A stretch of DNA of 64,000 nucleotides from Halegenticoccus soli (GCF_002844195.1 NZ_PEND01000001.1:682001-746000), one strand, 5' to 3'. Positions 8,572 to 16,458 are shown, counted from the first letter of the stretch. Program-made: numbers and translations. Notes: generated by a model from the letters alone, not told the origin.

Positions 8572-9504
8572 ATGAGCCACCAGTTGCCTGACGTACAGGC
8601 AAACCGCCCCGACGTGACCGTCGGGCTGAGCCAAGTCGGCGTGACGGGCGTCGAAAAGCTGGTCAAGGTCGCCCGCGACGGCAAGCGGCCGATCGTCCTC
8701 ATGGCCGACTTTTCGGTGTTCGTCGACCTGCCCGCGAACCGCAAGGGCGCGGACATGAGCCGGAACATGCAGGTCATCGACGAGACGCTCGAATCCGCCG
8801 TGAGCGAGCCGACGTACCGGGTCGAGGACGTCTGCGGCGACGCCGCCGAGCGGCTGCTCGAAAAGCACGAGTACACGAGCACGGCGGAGGTCCGCATGAC
8901 GGCGGAACTCATGACTCGCGAGCGAACGCCCGCGAGCGACCTCGGGACGCAGGGCACCGCGACGATCATCGCCAGCGCGGTCGCCACCGAGGAGGGGACG
9001 AGAGAGGAGATCGGCGCGCGCGTGACGGGCATGACCGTCTGCCCGTGCTCGCAGGGGATGTCCACGGCCCGCGCGAAGGACAAACTTCAGGACCTCGGCG
9101 TCGATGACGAGGTCATCGCGGAGTTCCTCGACGCGGTCCCGCAGCCCGGCCACTCTCAGCGGGGGCACGCCACGCTGACCGTCACGAGCGACGGGTCGCC
9201 GGACGTCGACCTGCTGGACGTGATCGACATCGCCCGCGACGCGATGAGCGCGCGCATCTACAACCTCGCAAAGCGCCCGGACGAGGACCACATGACCTAC
9301 CACGCGCACGCGAACGCGAAGTTCGTCGAGGACTGCGTGCGCTCCATGGCCGAGTCGGTCGTCGACCGGTTCGACCACCTCCCGGACGACGCGGTGATCC
9401 ACATGAAGCAGTCGAACGACGAGTCGATCCACCAGCACAACGCTCACGCCGAGCGCGAGGTTGCGATGGAACAGTTGCGCTCCGAGATCGTGCTGTCGCG
9501 GTAG
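8572..9504 (+). CDS. mptA: GTP cyclohydrolase MptA (GTP cyclohydrolase IV)
   Basis: This is a 310-residue enzyme of the FolE2/MptA family. It converts GTP to 7,8-dihydroneopterin 2',3'-cyclic phosphate, the first step of archaeal methanopterin-type and haloarchaeal folate cofactor synthesis. The metal-binding cysteine motif CPCSQ is at residues 157-161, and HSQRGHATL about 40 residues later supplies the conserved histidines. C-terminal [14 protein letters not shown] is also typical. The start at 8572 gives MSHQLPDVQ, the usual N-terminus. No other pterin gene is adjacent. Confidence 0.95.
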   Translation: MSHQLPDVQANRPDVTVGLSQVGVTGVEKLVKVARDGKRPIVLMADFSVFVDLPANRKGADMSRNMQVIDETLESAVSEPTYRVEDVCGDAAERLLEKHEYTSTAEVRMTAELMTRERTPASDLGTQGTATIIASAVATEEGTREEIGARVTGMTVCPCSQGMSTARAKDKLQDLGVDDEVIAEFLDAVPQPGHSQRGHATLTVTSDGSPDVDLLDVIDIARDAMSARIYNLAKRPDEDHMTYHAHANAKFVEDCVRSMAESVVDRFDHLPDDAVIHMKQSNDESIHQHNAHAEREVAMEQLRSEIVLSR

Positions 9505-9683
9505 GCGGTCCCCCGACCTTCCTCCCCGCTCCGGCTCCAGCCCCGTTTCCCTCGAAATCCCGTTTCGGTCCCTTCGAACCCGCTGTTTTCGAGGGCGGTA
9601 GCCACGCTTTCGAACCGACTTCGTCGACTTCGCCGCCCCCGGGAGGACGAGACGATCGAGTACTCGGTCGCCGCGTCCCGGCG

Positions 9684-9986
9684 TCAGTCGTCGACCGGTT
9701 CCGGCTCGGCCGCCCGCCGGTCGCACACCCGGATCTCGTCGGGGGAGACGACCACTTCGCGACCGCAGTACCGAAACGTCAGTCGGAGCGCTTCCGCGCC
9801 CCGGTCCGACCGAAAGAGCGCGTCCAGCGCGTCGGGGTCGATCGCGACGTCGAGCGGTTGTAGCTCCAGCGGCGAACAGTTCTTCGCCGCGGCCACCGCG
9901 AAGTACACGCCTTCGCTGGGCAGTTCGAACGGCCGCAGGCGGTATCGACTCGGATCGGACTCGCGCGGAGTTTCTTCGGTCGTCAT
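9684..9986 (-). CDS. HalOD1 output-domain protein
   Basis: This is a 100-residue stand-alone HalOD1 domain. The diagnostic features are SEGVYFAVAAAKNCSPLELQPL, then IDPDALDALF and the closing beta segment RLTFRYCGREVVVSPDEI. HalOD1 is a haloarchaea-specific putative output domain of signal-transduction systems. It lies 9 bases downstream of, and on the same strand as, the double-DUF7344 gene ending at 9996, so the two very likely form an operon. How the domain acts is unknown. Confidence 0.9.
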   Translation of the reverse strand: MTTEETPRESDPSRYRLRPFELPSEGVYFAVAAAKNCSPLELQPLDVAIDPDALDALFRSDRGAEALRLTFRYCGREVVVSPDEIRVCDRRAAEPEPVDD

Positions 9987-9995
9987 GGATCTCGT

Positions 9996-11237
9996 TCACA
10001 GCGGAATCTGCGACAGGAAGTCCTCGCTCTGGGCGTCCAGGTGGTCGAGGCGCGGGCCGAGCATCTCGCGCATGAGTACGACGAACGCGTTGTCCGCCCC
10101 CTCGCCCGCGATGGCCGTCTCCCTCGGAACGCCCGCGGCGCCCTCCTCGCCGAGCGTGCCGAGCATGAGCGCCTCGCGGTCGACGAACACGAGCCGTCCG
10201 ACCCGCTCCCGCGTCGGAGGGAGGTTGAGCCAGTCCGTCTGCGGCTCCCAGATCGTCACGTCGGGGGTACGCTCGCGGACGAGGTCGCGGACTTCGGGGG
10301 TCTGCGAGCCGAGGTACACGTCGACGCCCCGGTCGACGGCGTCCTCCAGCCGCGCGATGCACTCCTCTTCGAGCAGGCCGTCCGTCGTTATCATGAGGAA
10401 CAGCTCCTCGTCGGCGCGGTCGAAGAGCGACTGCCCGTGGGCGACGACGTCCTCCCGCCCCTCGATCGTCCGGATCTCGTCCGAGCGCCCCTCGGCGGAC
10501 GGGGCGGTCCGGGGTGACTCGCCCGGCTCGGCGTCGAGCCACCGCTCGGTCAACGCCGGGTGCCCCCGGTACGCCACCGTCTCCCGCTCGGCGTCGTACT
10601 CGACGATCCCGGCCCGACGTAACTTGGGGAGGTGGACGTGGTGAAGCGAGACGAGAATCCTGTGCCGCTCGTCCTCGGTCGGGCACCGCGTCTCCTCGCT
10701 TCCCGCTCCCTCGCGTTCCGCCTCCTCACTTTTCGATCCCTCGCTCACCTCGGATCGGTCGCCCGTCCGCGCGGCGACGAGGGCGGCGAGTTCCCTCCGG
10801 TCGACCGGCTCTCGCCGTCGGCGCAGAACGCTCAGGACCGCTCGGCGGCGGGGGTTCGCCAGGGCCGAGAGGGCGGGGTCCCACGAAGGGTCGTGGGTGT
10901 CGACGGCCGCCGCGAACGCGGGGTCCCGGAAGGCGGGGTGGTCGGTCGCGGCGACCGTTCTCCGCTCCGCGTCGCGCGCGACGAGACCAGCGTCTTCCAG
11001 CTTCGGAAGCTGCGTCTGAGCCAGGTCGACGAGCGCCCGTCGCTGCTCCTCCCTCGTGACCGCCAGCAGCTCCTTGTCCTCCTCTCGGGCGACCAGCTGC
11101 GTGGCGAGGTCGGCGAGCGGAACCGGCGACGTCCGGTCCGTCAGGAGCGCGAGGACGCGTCTCCGTCGGTGGCTCGCGACGGCGCCGAAAAGGTCGCGGC
11201 CGGATGCTCCCTCCCCCCTCGAAAATCTATCCCCCAT
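9996..11237 (-). CDS. Transcription regulator with two DUF7344 winged helices and a C-terminal TrmB-like domain
   Basis: This is a 413-residue protein starting at the ATG at 11237 (MGDRFSRGEG). It contains two DUF7344-type winged helices in tandem. The first is at about residues 15-115, with HRRRRVLALL and LPKLEDAGLV. The second is at about 125-240, with NPRRRAVLSVL and HHVHLPKLRRAGIVEYD. The last 170 residues (AHGQSLFDRADEELFLMITTD onward) resemble the effector half of TrmB-like regulators. A single chain with both winged helices could bind DNA without dimerising. It is followed 9 bases later by the HalOD1 gene. An upstream in-frame start at 11318 is possible but adds a basic, poorly conserved leader. 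Confidence 0.88.
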   Translation of the reverse strand: MGDRFSRGEGASGRDLFGAVASHRRRRVLALLTDRTSPVPLADLATQLVAREEDKELLAVTREEQRRALVDLAQTQLPKLEDAGLVARDAERRTVAATDHPAFRDPAFAAAVDTHDPSWDPALSALANPRRRAVLSVLRRRREPVDRRELAALVAARTGDRSEVSEGSKSEEAEREGAGSEETRCPTEDERHRILVSLHHVHLPKLRRAGIVEYDAERETVAYRGHPALTERWLDAEPGESPRTAPSAEGRSDEIRTIEGREDVVAHGQSLFDRADEELFLMITTDGLLEEECIARLEDAVDRGVDVYLGSQTPEVRDLVRERTPDVTIWEPQTDWLNLPPTRERVGRLVFVDREALMLGTLGEEGAAGVPRETAIAGEGADNAFVVLMREMLGPRLDHLDAQSEDFLSQIPL

Positions 11238-11336
11238 GTGGTCTCTCAGGCGCTCTCGGGCAGATAAAGGCGGCGGGAGGCCGCGGCTCGTCACGGGCGC
11301 GTGTTCCGAACGGAACACCCGTCCGGACGAGAGTTT

Positions 11337-12143
11337 TCAGAACGACAGCGGCTCCGCGTCCTCCCACCGGGGGTCGAACACGTCCCGCACGTTCGAGGCG
11401 AACTCGGCGTCCTTGAGGTCGATCATCGCGAACACCTCCTCGGGGTTCAGCGGATTCGGCACCTCGATGCAGACCTCCGTGTCGTCGATCAGGTTGAACG
11501 TCCCGGTCACGGCCTCCGCCGTCCGAACCGCGAACGACGGGTGATCCGACAGCCGCTCCTCGTACCGCTCGCCGACGCTCGGCGGGAGCGTCCCGACGAG
11601 CTCCGGCGACAGGAGCACCGACACCGACACCCCGCGGTCGAGCGCCTCCTCCAGCGCCTGGGCGACGAGGTCGCCGACCCGACCGAGGTCGAACTGCGCG
11701 GCCGACGACGACCCCGCGACCACGACGACGTGATCGTCGGCGGCCGCCAGCCGTTCGAGCAGGAGATCGACGGTCTCCTCCGGGCCGACGGCGGCGGTCC
11801 AGAACTTCTCCTCGACGGGTTTCGCGGCGTCGAGTTCGCCGACGAGCTCGTCGACGATGGCCTCGTACTGCGCGGCTTTCTCGTCCAACTCCCGCCGCTT
11901 GTCTTCGAGGAGGCGATCCAGAGCCGCCTCCGGCTCGACCGCGACGTACTTCTTGGGACGGCTCGCCGCCTGGCTCCGGACGAGGTTGTACTGTTCGAGG
12001 GCGTTGAGCACGTCGTAGATCCGGCCCATCGGCACGTCGCTCGCGCGGGACAACTCCTTCGCCGTTGTCGGACCCGTTCGAAGGAGCGCGCGGTACGACC
12101 GGGCCTCGTATTCCGACAGCCCGAGGTCGCGCAGACTCGCCAT
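11337..12143 (-). CDS. TrmB-family transcription regulator
   Basis: This is a 268-residue regulator. The N-terminal TrmB winged helix (residues 1-75) reads LGLSEYEARSYRALL, TAKELSRASDVPMGRIYDVLNALEQYNLV. A coiled-coil linker follows (RELDEKAAQYEAIVDEL), then a sugar-sensing-like domain (WTAAVGPEETVDLLLERL onward). TrmB proteins bind promoters of sugar or energy-metabolism genes; no obvious target operon adjoins. A TATA-like GTTTATCTC on the minus strand just upstream suggests a short leader. The C-terminal domain is shorter than in classic TrmB, as in many haloarchaeal members. Confidence 0.93.
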   Translation of the reverse strand: MASLRDLGLSEYEARSYRALLRTGPTTAKELSRASDVPMGRIYDVLNALEQYNLVRSQAASRPKKYVAVEPEAALDRLLEDKRRELDEKAAQYEAIVDELVGELDAAKPVEEKFWTAAVGPEETVDLLLERLAAADDHVVVVAGSSSAAQFDLGRVGDLVAQALEEALDRGVSVSVLLSPELVGTLPPSVGERYEERLSDHPSFAVRTAEAVTGTFNLIDDTEVCIEVPNPLNPEEVFAMIDLKDAEFASNVRDVFDPRWEDAEPLSF

Positions 12144-12286
12144 GGGTGAACGTGCGGCTCGAATGAGATAAACGCACCGGGTGTTTACGTCGCGTCGACC
12201 GGATCCCACGGCCGTCGAGGCGACGCGAACCGTCCGATCTCGTCGACGCGACGCGGGTCCGCGCGTTCGACCCCCGCGACGCGAAC

Positions 12287-13918
12287 CTACGCTCGCTCGG
12301 CGACCCGCGCCACGAGTTCGTCCGGCGTTCGCGCCGGAACCGCCTCGCCGTCGCCGAGAACGTACGCCGCGCCGGGGTCGAGGTCGAACCGCTCGTCGGC
12401 GTTCGGGACGACGACCTTCTCGTGGTCGGCGACGCGGAGCGCGGCGCGGTGGAGGTCCGAACCCGGCTCCGTCGCGACGGCGACGACGAGCGGTTCCCGA
12501 CAGAGCCGCGCCGCGACGGAGCCGTACTCCGCGACGTGGACGCCGATGCGATCCCACGCGCCGGCGAACGCCGCGATCGACTCGCGCGCGACGCGGCGGT
12601 AGGACTTGTCGCCCGTGACCGCCGCGAGGTCGACGAGCGCGTCCGCCATCTCGACGTTTCCGTCGAGGGGCCGGAGCGGTCGGTCGAGCAGTCCGGGGCC
12701 CTCGGCGGGGCCGTCGAGGAACGAGCCGTCGTCGTGGAGCGACTCGATCGCCTCGTCGGCGACGGCGCGGGCGGTCGCCAACCCCTCCCCGAGCACCTGC
12801 TCCGCCCGGACGAACGCGGCGGCGACCCGGGCGTGATCGACGAGCAGCCGCGACTCGCCGCGGTCGCCGCCGTCGGCGTAGCGGGTCACGACGCCCCCGT
12901 CGACGAGTTCGGAGTCGAGGTACTCCAGCGTCCGACGGGCGTAGCGACGGGCGCGCTCGTCGTCGGTGTAGGCGTGGTAAGTCAAGAGCGCCTCCGCCGC
13001 GACGGCGTTCGCGCCGGCGTACGCCGTCAGGTCGGTCCGGGGGCGGGTCGTCCCCTCGCGCCCCGCCTCGTCGAGGGCGTAGTACTCCCGGCCGGCCGCC
13101 GGTCCCTGACTGCCGCCGAAGGCGACGCCCGTCCAGAGGTCGTCCGCGAGGTACGCGACCGTCCGCTCGGCGGGGCGGCGGTAGGCCCCCTCGCCGGTGT
13201 AGAGGTAGGCGTTCGCGAACGCGCGGACGAGCGCCGCGTTGTCGTCGAGCCGCTTTTCGTGGTGCACGTCGGACCAGTTTCGGTTCCCCGCGTACCGGAA
13301 GAAGCCCCCGGCGACGGGGTCGAGGAGGTTGTCCCGGACGGCGTCGAGCGTCCGGAGGGCCTGGCCGCGCTCGCGCTTGAGGGCGAACTCGACCGTCCGC
13401 GGCAGCGGGAACTTCGCGTCGGTCCCCCACCCGGCGTAGTCGGAGTCGTACTTCTCGCCCAGCTGCCCCGCGATGTGCTCTTCTATGACCGGCGTGACCT
13501 CGCCCGCCGGCGTCGGGTCGCCGGAGAGGCTGCGCGGGACGCGACCGGCGTCCGCCCCCTTCTCGTTCCACACGCCCCGGACGCTTTCGAGGACCTGCCG
13601 CATCCCCTCGGGACCGAGGTACATCGCGCCGGTCAGGATCTCGCCGTCGGGCGTGGCGAACACCGTCGAGGGAAACCCGCCCATGTTGTACCGCTCGCGG
13701 ACGCGGGGGTGCCTGTCGACGTCGACGCGGACGGGGACGAACCCGTCGTTGACGTTCGCGGCGATCCGCGGTTCGGCGTACGTCTCCGCGTCCATCTCGT
13801 GACAGCCCGCACACCACGTCGCCGACAGCGAGAGGAGCACCGGCTTGCCCGTCCGCCGCGCCTCGTCGAACGCGTCGGGGCCCCAGTCACGCCACTCGAC
13901 GCGCGTCTCGTCGTTCAT
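12287..13918 (-). CDS. DUF255 thioredoxin-domain protein (YyaL/SSP411 family)
   Basis: This is a 543-residue protein with a thioredoxin-like DUF255 domain at residues 1-150 and an (alpha/alpha)6-barrel-like C-terminal region. The N-terminal core VEWRDWGPDAFDEARRTGKPVLLS is typical. The active-site region reads WCAGCHEM, a CxxC arrangement, where many relatives have WCHWCHVM. MGGFPSTVFATPDG supplies the cis-proline loop. The length is shorter than the roughly 700 residues of bacterial members. The physiological role of the family is not settled. The gene is transcribed away from the FxsA gene. Confidence 0.92.
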   Translation of the reverse strand: MNDETRVEWRDWGPDAFDEARRTGKPVLLSLSATWCAGCHEMDAETYAEPRIAANVNDGFVPVRVDVDRHPRVRERYNMGGFPSTVFATPDGEILTGAMYLGPEGMRQVLESVRGVWNEKGADAGRVPRSLSGDPTPAGEVTPVIEEHIAGQLGEKYDSDYAGWGTDAKFPLPRTVEFALKRERGQALRTLDAVRDNLLDPVAGGFFRYAGNRNWSDVHHEKRLDDNAALVRAFANAYLYTGEGAYRRPAERTVAYLADDLWTGVAFGGSQGPAAGREYYALDEAGREGTTRPRTDLTAYAGANAVAAEALLTYHAYTDDERARRYARRTLEYLDSELVDGGVVTRYADGGDRGESRLLVDHARVAAAFVRAEQVLGEGLATARAVADEAIESLHDDGSFLDGPAEGPGLLDRPLRPLDGNVEMADALVDLAAVTGDKSYRRVARESIAAFAGAWDRIGVHVAEYGSVAARLCREPLVVAVATEPGSDLHRAALRVADHEKVVVPNADERFDLDPGAAYVLGDGEAVPARTPDELVARVAERA

Positions 13919-14075
13919 ACCCGGTGGTCGGGGAGCGAGGGGCGTAAGCGCTTCGAGGCGACGGGGACGGCGCGGGGCGTCCGACCGTCCTCACGGGTCC
14001 GCCGCGTCCGGTTCGACGAATCGCCGACGCGCCGACGGCAAAAGGGCTATACAGCCGGGCCGGAAAGTGCGTAGT

Positions 14076-14564
14076 ATGCGAACGCGGTGGCTCATCGCAC
14101 TCCTGTTGCTCATCCCCCTCTCCGACGCGCTGTTGCTCATCCCGGTCTCCGGGATCCTCGGCTGGCAGGCCACCGTCGCGCTGGTGGTGCTCACCGGCCT
14201 CGTCGGGATGCTGCTCGTCCGGGCCGAGGGTCGCAGCGCGCTGCGGCGGCTCCAGCGCAAGCTCTCCGTCGGGGAGCCGCCGACGAACGAACTCCTCGAC
14301 GGCGGGCTGCTCATCGCCGCCGGGGCGTTCCTGCTCACGCCGGGGCTCGTGACGGACGCGATCGGGTTTCTGCTCGCCGTCCCGGTGACGCGGTACCCCG
14401 TCCGCGAGGCGCTGAAGCGCTTCGTCGTCCGCCCGTACCTCGACGAGCGGATGGAGGGGTTCGTCACCGGCCGGGTCTGGACCGCCGGCTTCCCCCGGGA
14501 CGACACGTACAACGTCGACCCCGAGTCGTACCGGTTCGACGACGAAGAGCGGAGCGACGGCTAG
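14076..14564 (+). CDS. FxsA-family membrane protein
   Basis: This is a 162-residue protein with the FxsA domain. There are two N-terminal transmembrane helices (LIALLLLIPLSDALLLIPVSG, split by a turn, and ATVALVVLTGLVGMLLVRAEG) and two further hydrophobic segments (LLDGGLLIAAGAFLLTPGLVTDAIGFLLAV) with the hallmark LLTPGLVTD motif. The cytoplasmic tail is acidic. The E. coli member influences phage exclusion when overproduced, but the general role is unknown. The ATG at 14076 opens the first helix directly. Confidence 0.93.
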   Translation: MRTRWLIALLLLIPLSDALLLIPVSGILGWQATVALVVLTGLVGMLLVRAEGRSALRRLQRKLSVGEPPTNELLDGGLLIAAGAFLLTPGLVTDAIGFLLAVPVTRYPVREALKRFVVRPYLDERMEGFVTGRVWTAGFPRDDTYNVDPESYRFDDEERSDG

Positions 14565-14654
14565 CGCCGTCGCGTCCGCGTCGACTCGGACGACGTGCGA
14601 ACCGACGGCGCAACGCGGCCAAACCGTAAGACGCAAACGGGGCGCTAAAAGGAA

Positions 14655-14665
14655 ACTCTTAAACG
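14655..14665 (+). promoter_or_regulatory. TATA box of tRNA-Ile
   Basis: The TATA-like element CTCTTAAAC lies about 37 bases before the mature tRNA 5' end. This leaves room for a transcription start and a short RNase P-removed leader. Confidence 0.55.
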
Positions 14666-14697
14666 GCATTGTGCGCAACAACAGAGTGCGCTCGCCT

Positions 14698-14771
14698 GGG
14701 CCAATAGCTCAGTCAGGTTGAGCGCTCGGCTGATAACCGGGAGGTCCGCGGTTCAAATCCGCGTTGGCCCA
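14698..14771 (+). tRNA. tRNA-Ile (anticodon GAT)
   Basis: This is a 74-nt tRNA that folds completely. The acceptor stem is GGGCCAA with TTGGCCC and discriminator A. The D arm contains AGCTCAGTCAGGTTGAGC and the T arm GGTTCAAATCC. The anticodon loop CTGATAA gives anticodon GAT, reading isoleucine AUC/AUU. No CCA is encoded and no intron is present. A hairpin terminator follows within 10 bases. The downstream DNA is gene-poor and of different composition, as often seen at tRNA integration sites, but no integrase is present here. Confidence 0.97.
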
Positions 14772-14780
14772 CCTTCCAAA

Positions 14781-14801
14781 CGCCCGACTTCTGGTCGGGC
14801 G
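14781..14801 (+). terminator. Hairpin after tRNA-Ile
   Basis: The perfect 8-bp stem CGCCCGAC / GTCGGGCG with a 5-nt loop begins 9 bases after the tRNA 3' end. Its position suits transcript termination or tRNA 3'-trailer processing. Confidence 0.6.
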
Positions 14802-15194
14802 TCATCGGGGGCTACAACTCCCCAGCCACCTAATTTCGCGATATCCTCGAAAACTGAAAGCGCATTCTCCAGCGGCGTCCGTCCGGATCGCGGCCTCAGT
14901 CGATCCGCGGAGCCGACGGTCACCCCCGATCTCGGCCGAAACGCGGGTACCGAATCGATCTGTCTCTCTATCACAACGGCCCGGTGGGAGTAGTATTCTT
15001 CACTCGACACCGTTCAATTCATAGGCCATAAGTCATATGAATAACCGGTTCGTTTCGCTAAACGCCCGTCGGGGGCACCGAAAGTGTGGGGAACCGTGCC
15101 CGCCGTCAACCACCGAGCCTGTCAACCGTTACCCCACCTTTCCATCGGAATAGCGCATCGGCGAGTTGCACCCAGCGAGGATAATTTTCAACCG
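14802..15194. other. Gene-poor leader region with a possible long-range stem
   Basis: No supported gene is present here, although an open minus-strand frame (14753-15010) runs into the tRNA. The sequence GTGGGGAAC (15086-15094) can pair with GTTACCCCAC (15128-15137) with one bulge, forming a structured element upstream of the micro-ORF at 15208. Base composition is less GC-rich than the flanking core genes, which fits an accessory origin. Confidence 0.45.
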
Positions 15195-15203
15195 AGGAGG
15201 TGA
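15195..15203 (+). promoter_or_regulatory. Near-perfect Shine-Dalgarno sequence
   Basis: AGGAGGTGA matches the complement of the archaeal 16S rRNA 3' end over nine bases. There are seven bases between the GGAGG core and the GTG at 15208. This is stronger than most ribosome-binding sites in the window and is the main reason to take the following 41-codon frame seriously. Confidence 0.65.
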
Positions 15204-15207
15204 TTTC

Positions 15208-15333
15208 GTGTTTAAAACCGAGACTTTCGATCATCGAAACGAGTCCGACCGAAAACTACATGGTGGTACAACGCAGTTATGCTACCAGCCCACCCGAGTG
15301 GGTCGAGCGGGTGCCTCTGACAACCGTGAATGA
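15208..15333 (+). CDS. Micro-ORF of 41 codons behind a strong Shine-Dalgarno
   Basis: This is a GTG-initiated frame encoding a 41-residue, moderately basic peptide (MFKTETFDHRNESDRKLHGG, then TTQLCYQPTRVGRAGASDNRE). I recognise no domain. The evidence is the AGGAGGTGA site at ideal spacing; composition alone is not convincing. Its 3' part overlaps a second frame (15260-15403). It also runs into an inverted repeat (AGCGGGTG / CACCCGCT, 15306-15356) followed by CTTTCTCC, so it could be a leader peptide or a relic of a mobile element. Confidence 0.4.
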   Translation: MFKTETFDHRNESDRKLHGGTTQLCYQPTRVGRAGASDNRE

Positions 15334-15362
15334 GCTCCGATGGCGCTTCACCCGCTTTCTCC
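15306..15362 (+). terminator. Long-loop inverted repeat followed by CTTTCTCC
   Basis: The arms AGCGGGTG (15306-15313) and CACCCGCT (15349-15356) form an 8-bp stem around a 35-nt loop that can fold further. CTTTCTCC overlaps the end of the right arm. The same stem-then-CTTTCTCC arrangement recurs at 30272 and 54914. It may be a terminator or the relic right end of an insertion element. Confidence 0.4.
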
Positions 15363-15681
15363 TTCGAAGATCGAGGTACAACCGGCGCAGAGCCGCCTTT
15401 TGACGGATCGGTCAGAAGTTCCTTTTACCGAGAACTCGTTGGACAAGGTGCCCCGTTGACGTGAGGACGAGGGAGGAGCGAATTCCCGTCAGAGGCACCC
15501 GCCGTCCTCCACTCCTCACTTTCCTTCCGCGACGACCGGAGAGCGCCGTCGCTGACGCCCTCGTAAGGGCTCTGACGGCGCCCGAACGGGAACAGACGCG
15601 TGACGAATGCGACGGCGCGGATCCCGAGAGTGAACCGTGGCGGGTCGTCGGCGCGACCGCCTGTCGACCTCAGGAGCGCCC

Positions 15682-15990
15682 TCAGTCGTCGATTTCCGCG
15701 TCGTAGACCAGCTCGATCCGGGCGTAGCCGTGTCCCTCGGTGTCCGTCGCCACCGAAAAGCGGAGGTCGTCGGCGGCCGACCGCTCGTAGAGCCGCCGGG
15801 CGCTCGCCCGCATCCCGTCATCCGCGAGCAGTTCGACGTGGCGCGGTCGCTCCCGCTCGTTCTGCTCCGCTCCGGCTCGGTCGGCCCCCGCGCCGCCTGC
15901 CGACCGCGGCTGGGGAACGGCAGTCGCGACTCGATCGCAGAGGAGCGAGAACCGCCGCCGAATCGCCGTCACGTCCCCGTCAGGGGCCAC
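15682..15990 (-). CDS. Uncharacterised protein, translationally coupled
   Basis: This is a 102-residue frame starting at a GTG at 15990 that overlaps the stop codon of the 46-codon frame upstream. The C-terminal half is convincingly protein-like (RHVELLADDGMRASARRLYER, then RFSVATDTEGHGYARIELVYDAEIDD) with alternating beta-strand character. The N-terminal half contains a helix (AIRRRFSLLCDRVATAV) and a low-complexity Ala/Gly linker. The overlap with the preceding gene suggests coupled translation. A single frameshifted gene is the alternative. I do not recognise a family. Confidence 0.55.
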   Translation of the reverse strand: MAPDGDVTAIRRRFSLLCDRVATAVPQPRSAGGAGADRAGAEQNERERPRHVELLADDGMRASARRLYERSAADDLRFSVATDTEGHGYARIELVYDAEIDD

Positions 15991-16120
15991 GGAAGTCCTC
16001 TCGAAGTAGCAGACGCCGCAACTTCGACGTCCGCTCGTCTTCGTCCCGGTCTCCGCCCCCGTCGACGGTCGATCGCGCGCCGTCGTCGCCGTTCTCCCAT
16101 ATATTTGATACCCTCGCCAT
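15980..16120 (-). CDS. 46-residue acidic/basic small protein
   Basis: This is a small frame beginning MARVSNIWENGDDG and ending LRRLLLREDFRGP. A canonical TATA element (TATTTATAAG on the minus strand, centred near 16147) lies 27 bases before the ATG, the spacing of a haloarchaeal leaderless promoter, which argues that this start is used. The stop overlaps the GTG of the next gene. No domain is recognised. Confidence 0.55.
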   Translation of the reverse strand: MARVSNIWENGDDGARSTVDGGGDRDEDERTSKLRRLLLREDFRGP

Positions 16121-16141
16121 TTGAGTTTCCTGTCTCCTATT

Positions 16142-16152
16142 CTTATAAATAC
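16142..16152 (-). promoter_or_regulatory. TATA box of the 16120 gene
   Basis: TATTTATAAG on the minus strand is centred 27 bases before the ATG at 16120. It is one of the clearest core promoters in the window. Confidence 0.65.
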
Positions 16153-16429
16153 TTTCTGCACGATCGGTAGAACCGCTCTCTCGCCCTCCGTGCCGATCGG
16201 CGACGGCCGGCGACCGTCCTCTCGTTCGAAGACACGGAGCTGTCAGTTCCGCTGCGGCTGATCCGGGTGAAAGCATCGCGTAACCGACGCCGAGGCAACT
16301 TCGACGAACCCCCCGTCCGGCGGTTCTCGTTCTCTCCCGCGCGATCGGATTGACCCGGGCGGGACCACCCGTCAGCGCGTCCGCGCGCAGACCGCCGCAT
16401 TTCGGCCGGCCTAAAATCGACACGCTTTT
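16153..16429. other. Divergent intergenic region, no gene seen
   Basis: This stretch separates the minus-strand gene pair starting at 16120 from the iron-operator-controlled plus-strand frames. Open frames across it are arginine-rich and look antisense-like. A half-site GGCCTAAAA (16408-16416) resembles half of the DtxR-type operator that follows and may be a second, weaker binding site. Confidence 0.45.
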
Positions 16430-16450
16430 CTATTTTAGGCCAGCCTAAAC
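16430..16450 (+). promoter_or_regulatory. DtxR-family iron operator overlapping a TATA box
   Basis: The sequence contains a perfect inverted repeat, TTTAGGC-CA-GCCTAAA (16434-16449). This is the form of palindrome bound by DtxR/IdeR/SirR-type metal-dependent repressors, and similar TTAGGC/GCCTAA boxes precede iron genes in haloarchaea. The TATA-like TCTATTTTAGG overlaps its left arm and is 25-29 bases before the ATG at 16459, so a bound repressor would block the basal transcription machinery. The repressor itself is not in the window. Confidence 0.72.
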
Positions 16451-16458
16451 CATCGTGT

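Noticed and set aside
8542-10686. 714-codon minus-strand open frame
   Set aside because: It is the antisense of mptA and crosses several genes; composition is arginine-rich and contains no domain. Length alone is not evidence in DNA of this GC content.
14753-15010. 85-codon minus-strand frame containing TPLENALSVFEDIAKLGGW
   Set aside because: It overlaps the 3' end of tRNA-Ile. One short protein-like stretch is interesting but the rest is irregular. It may be a relic of an integrated element but is not supportable as a gene.
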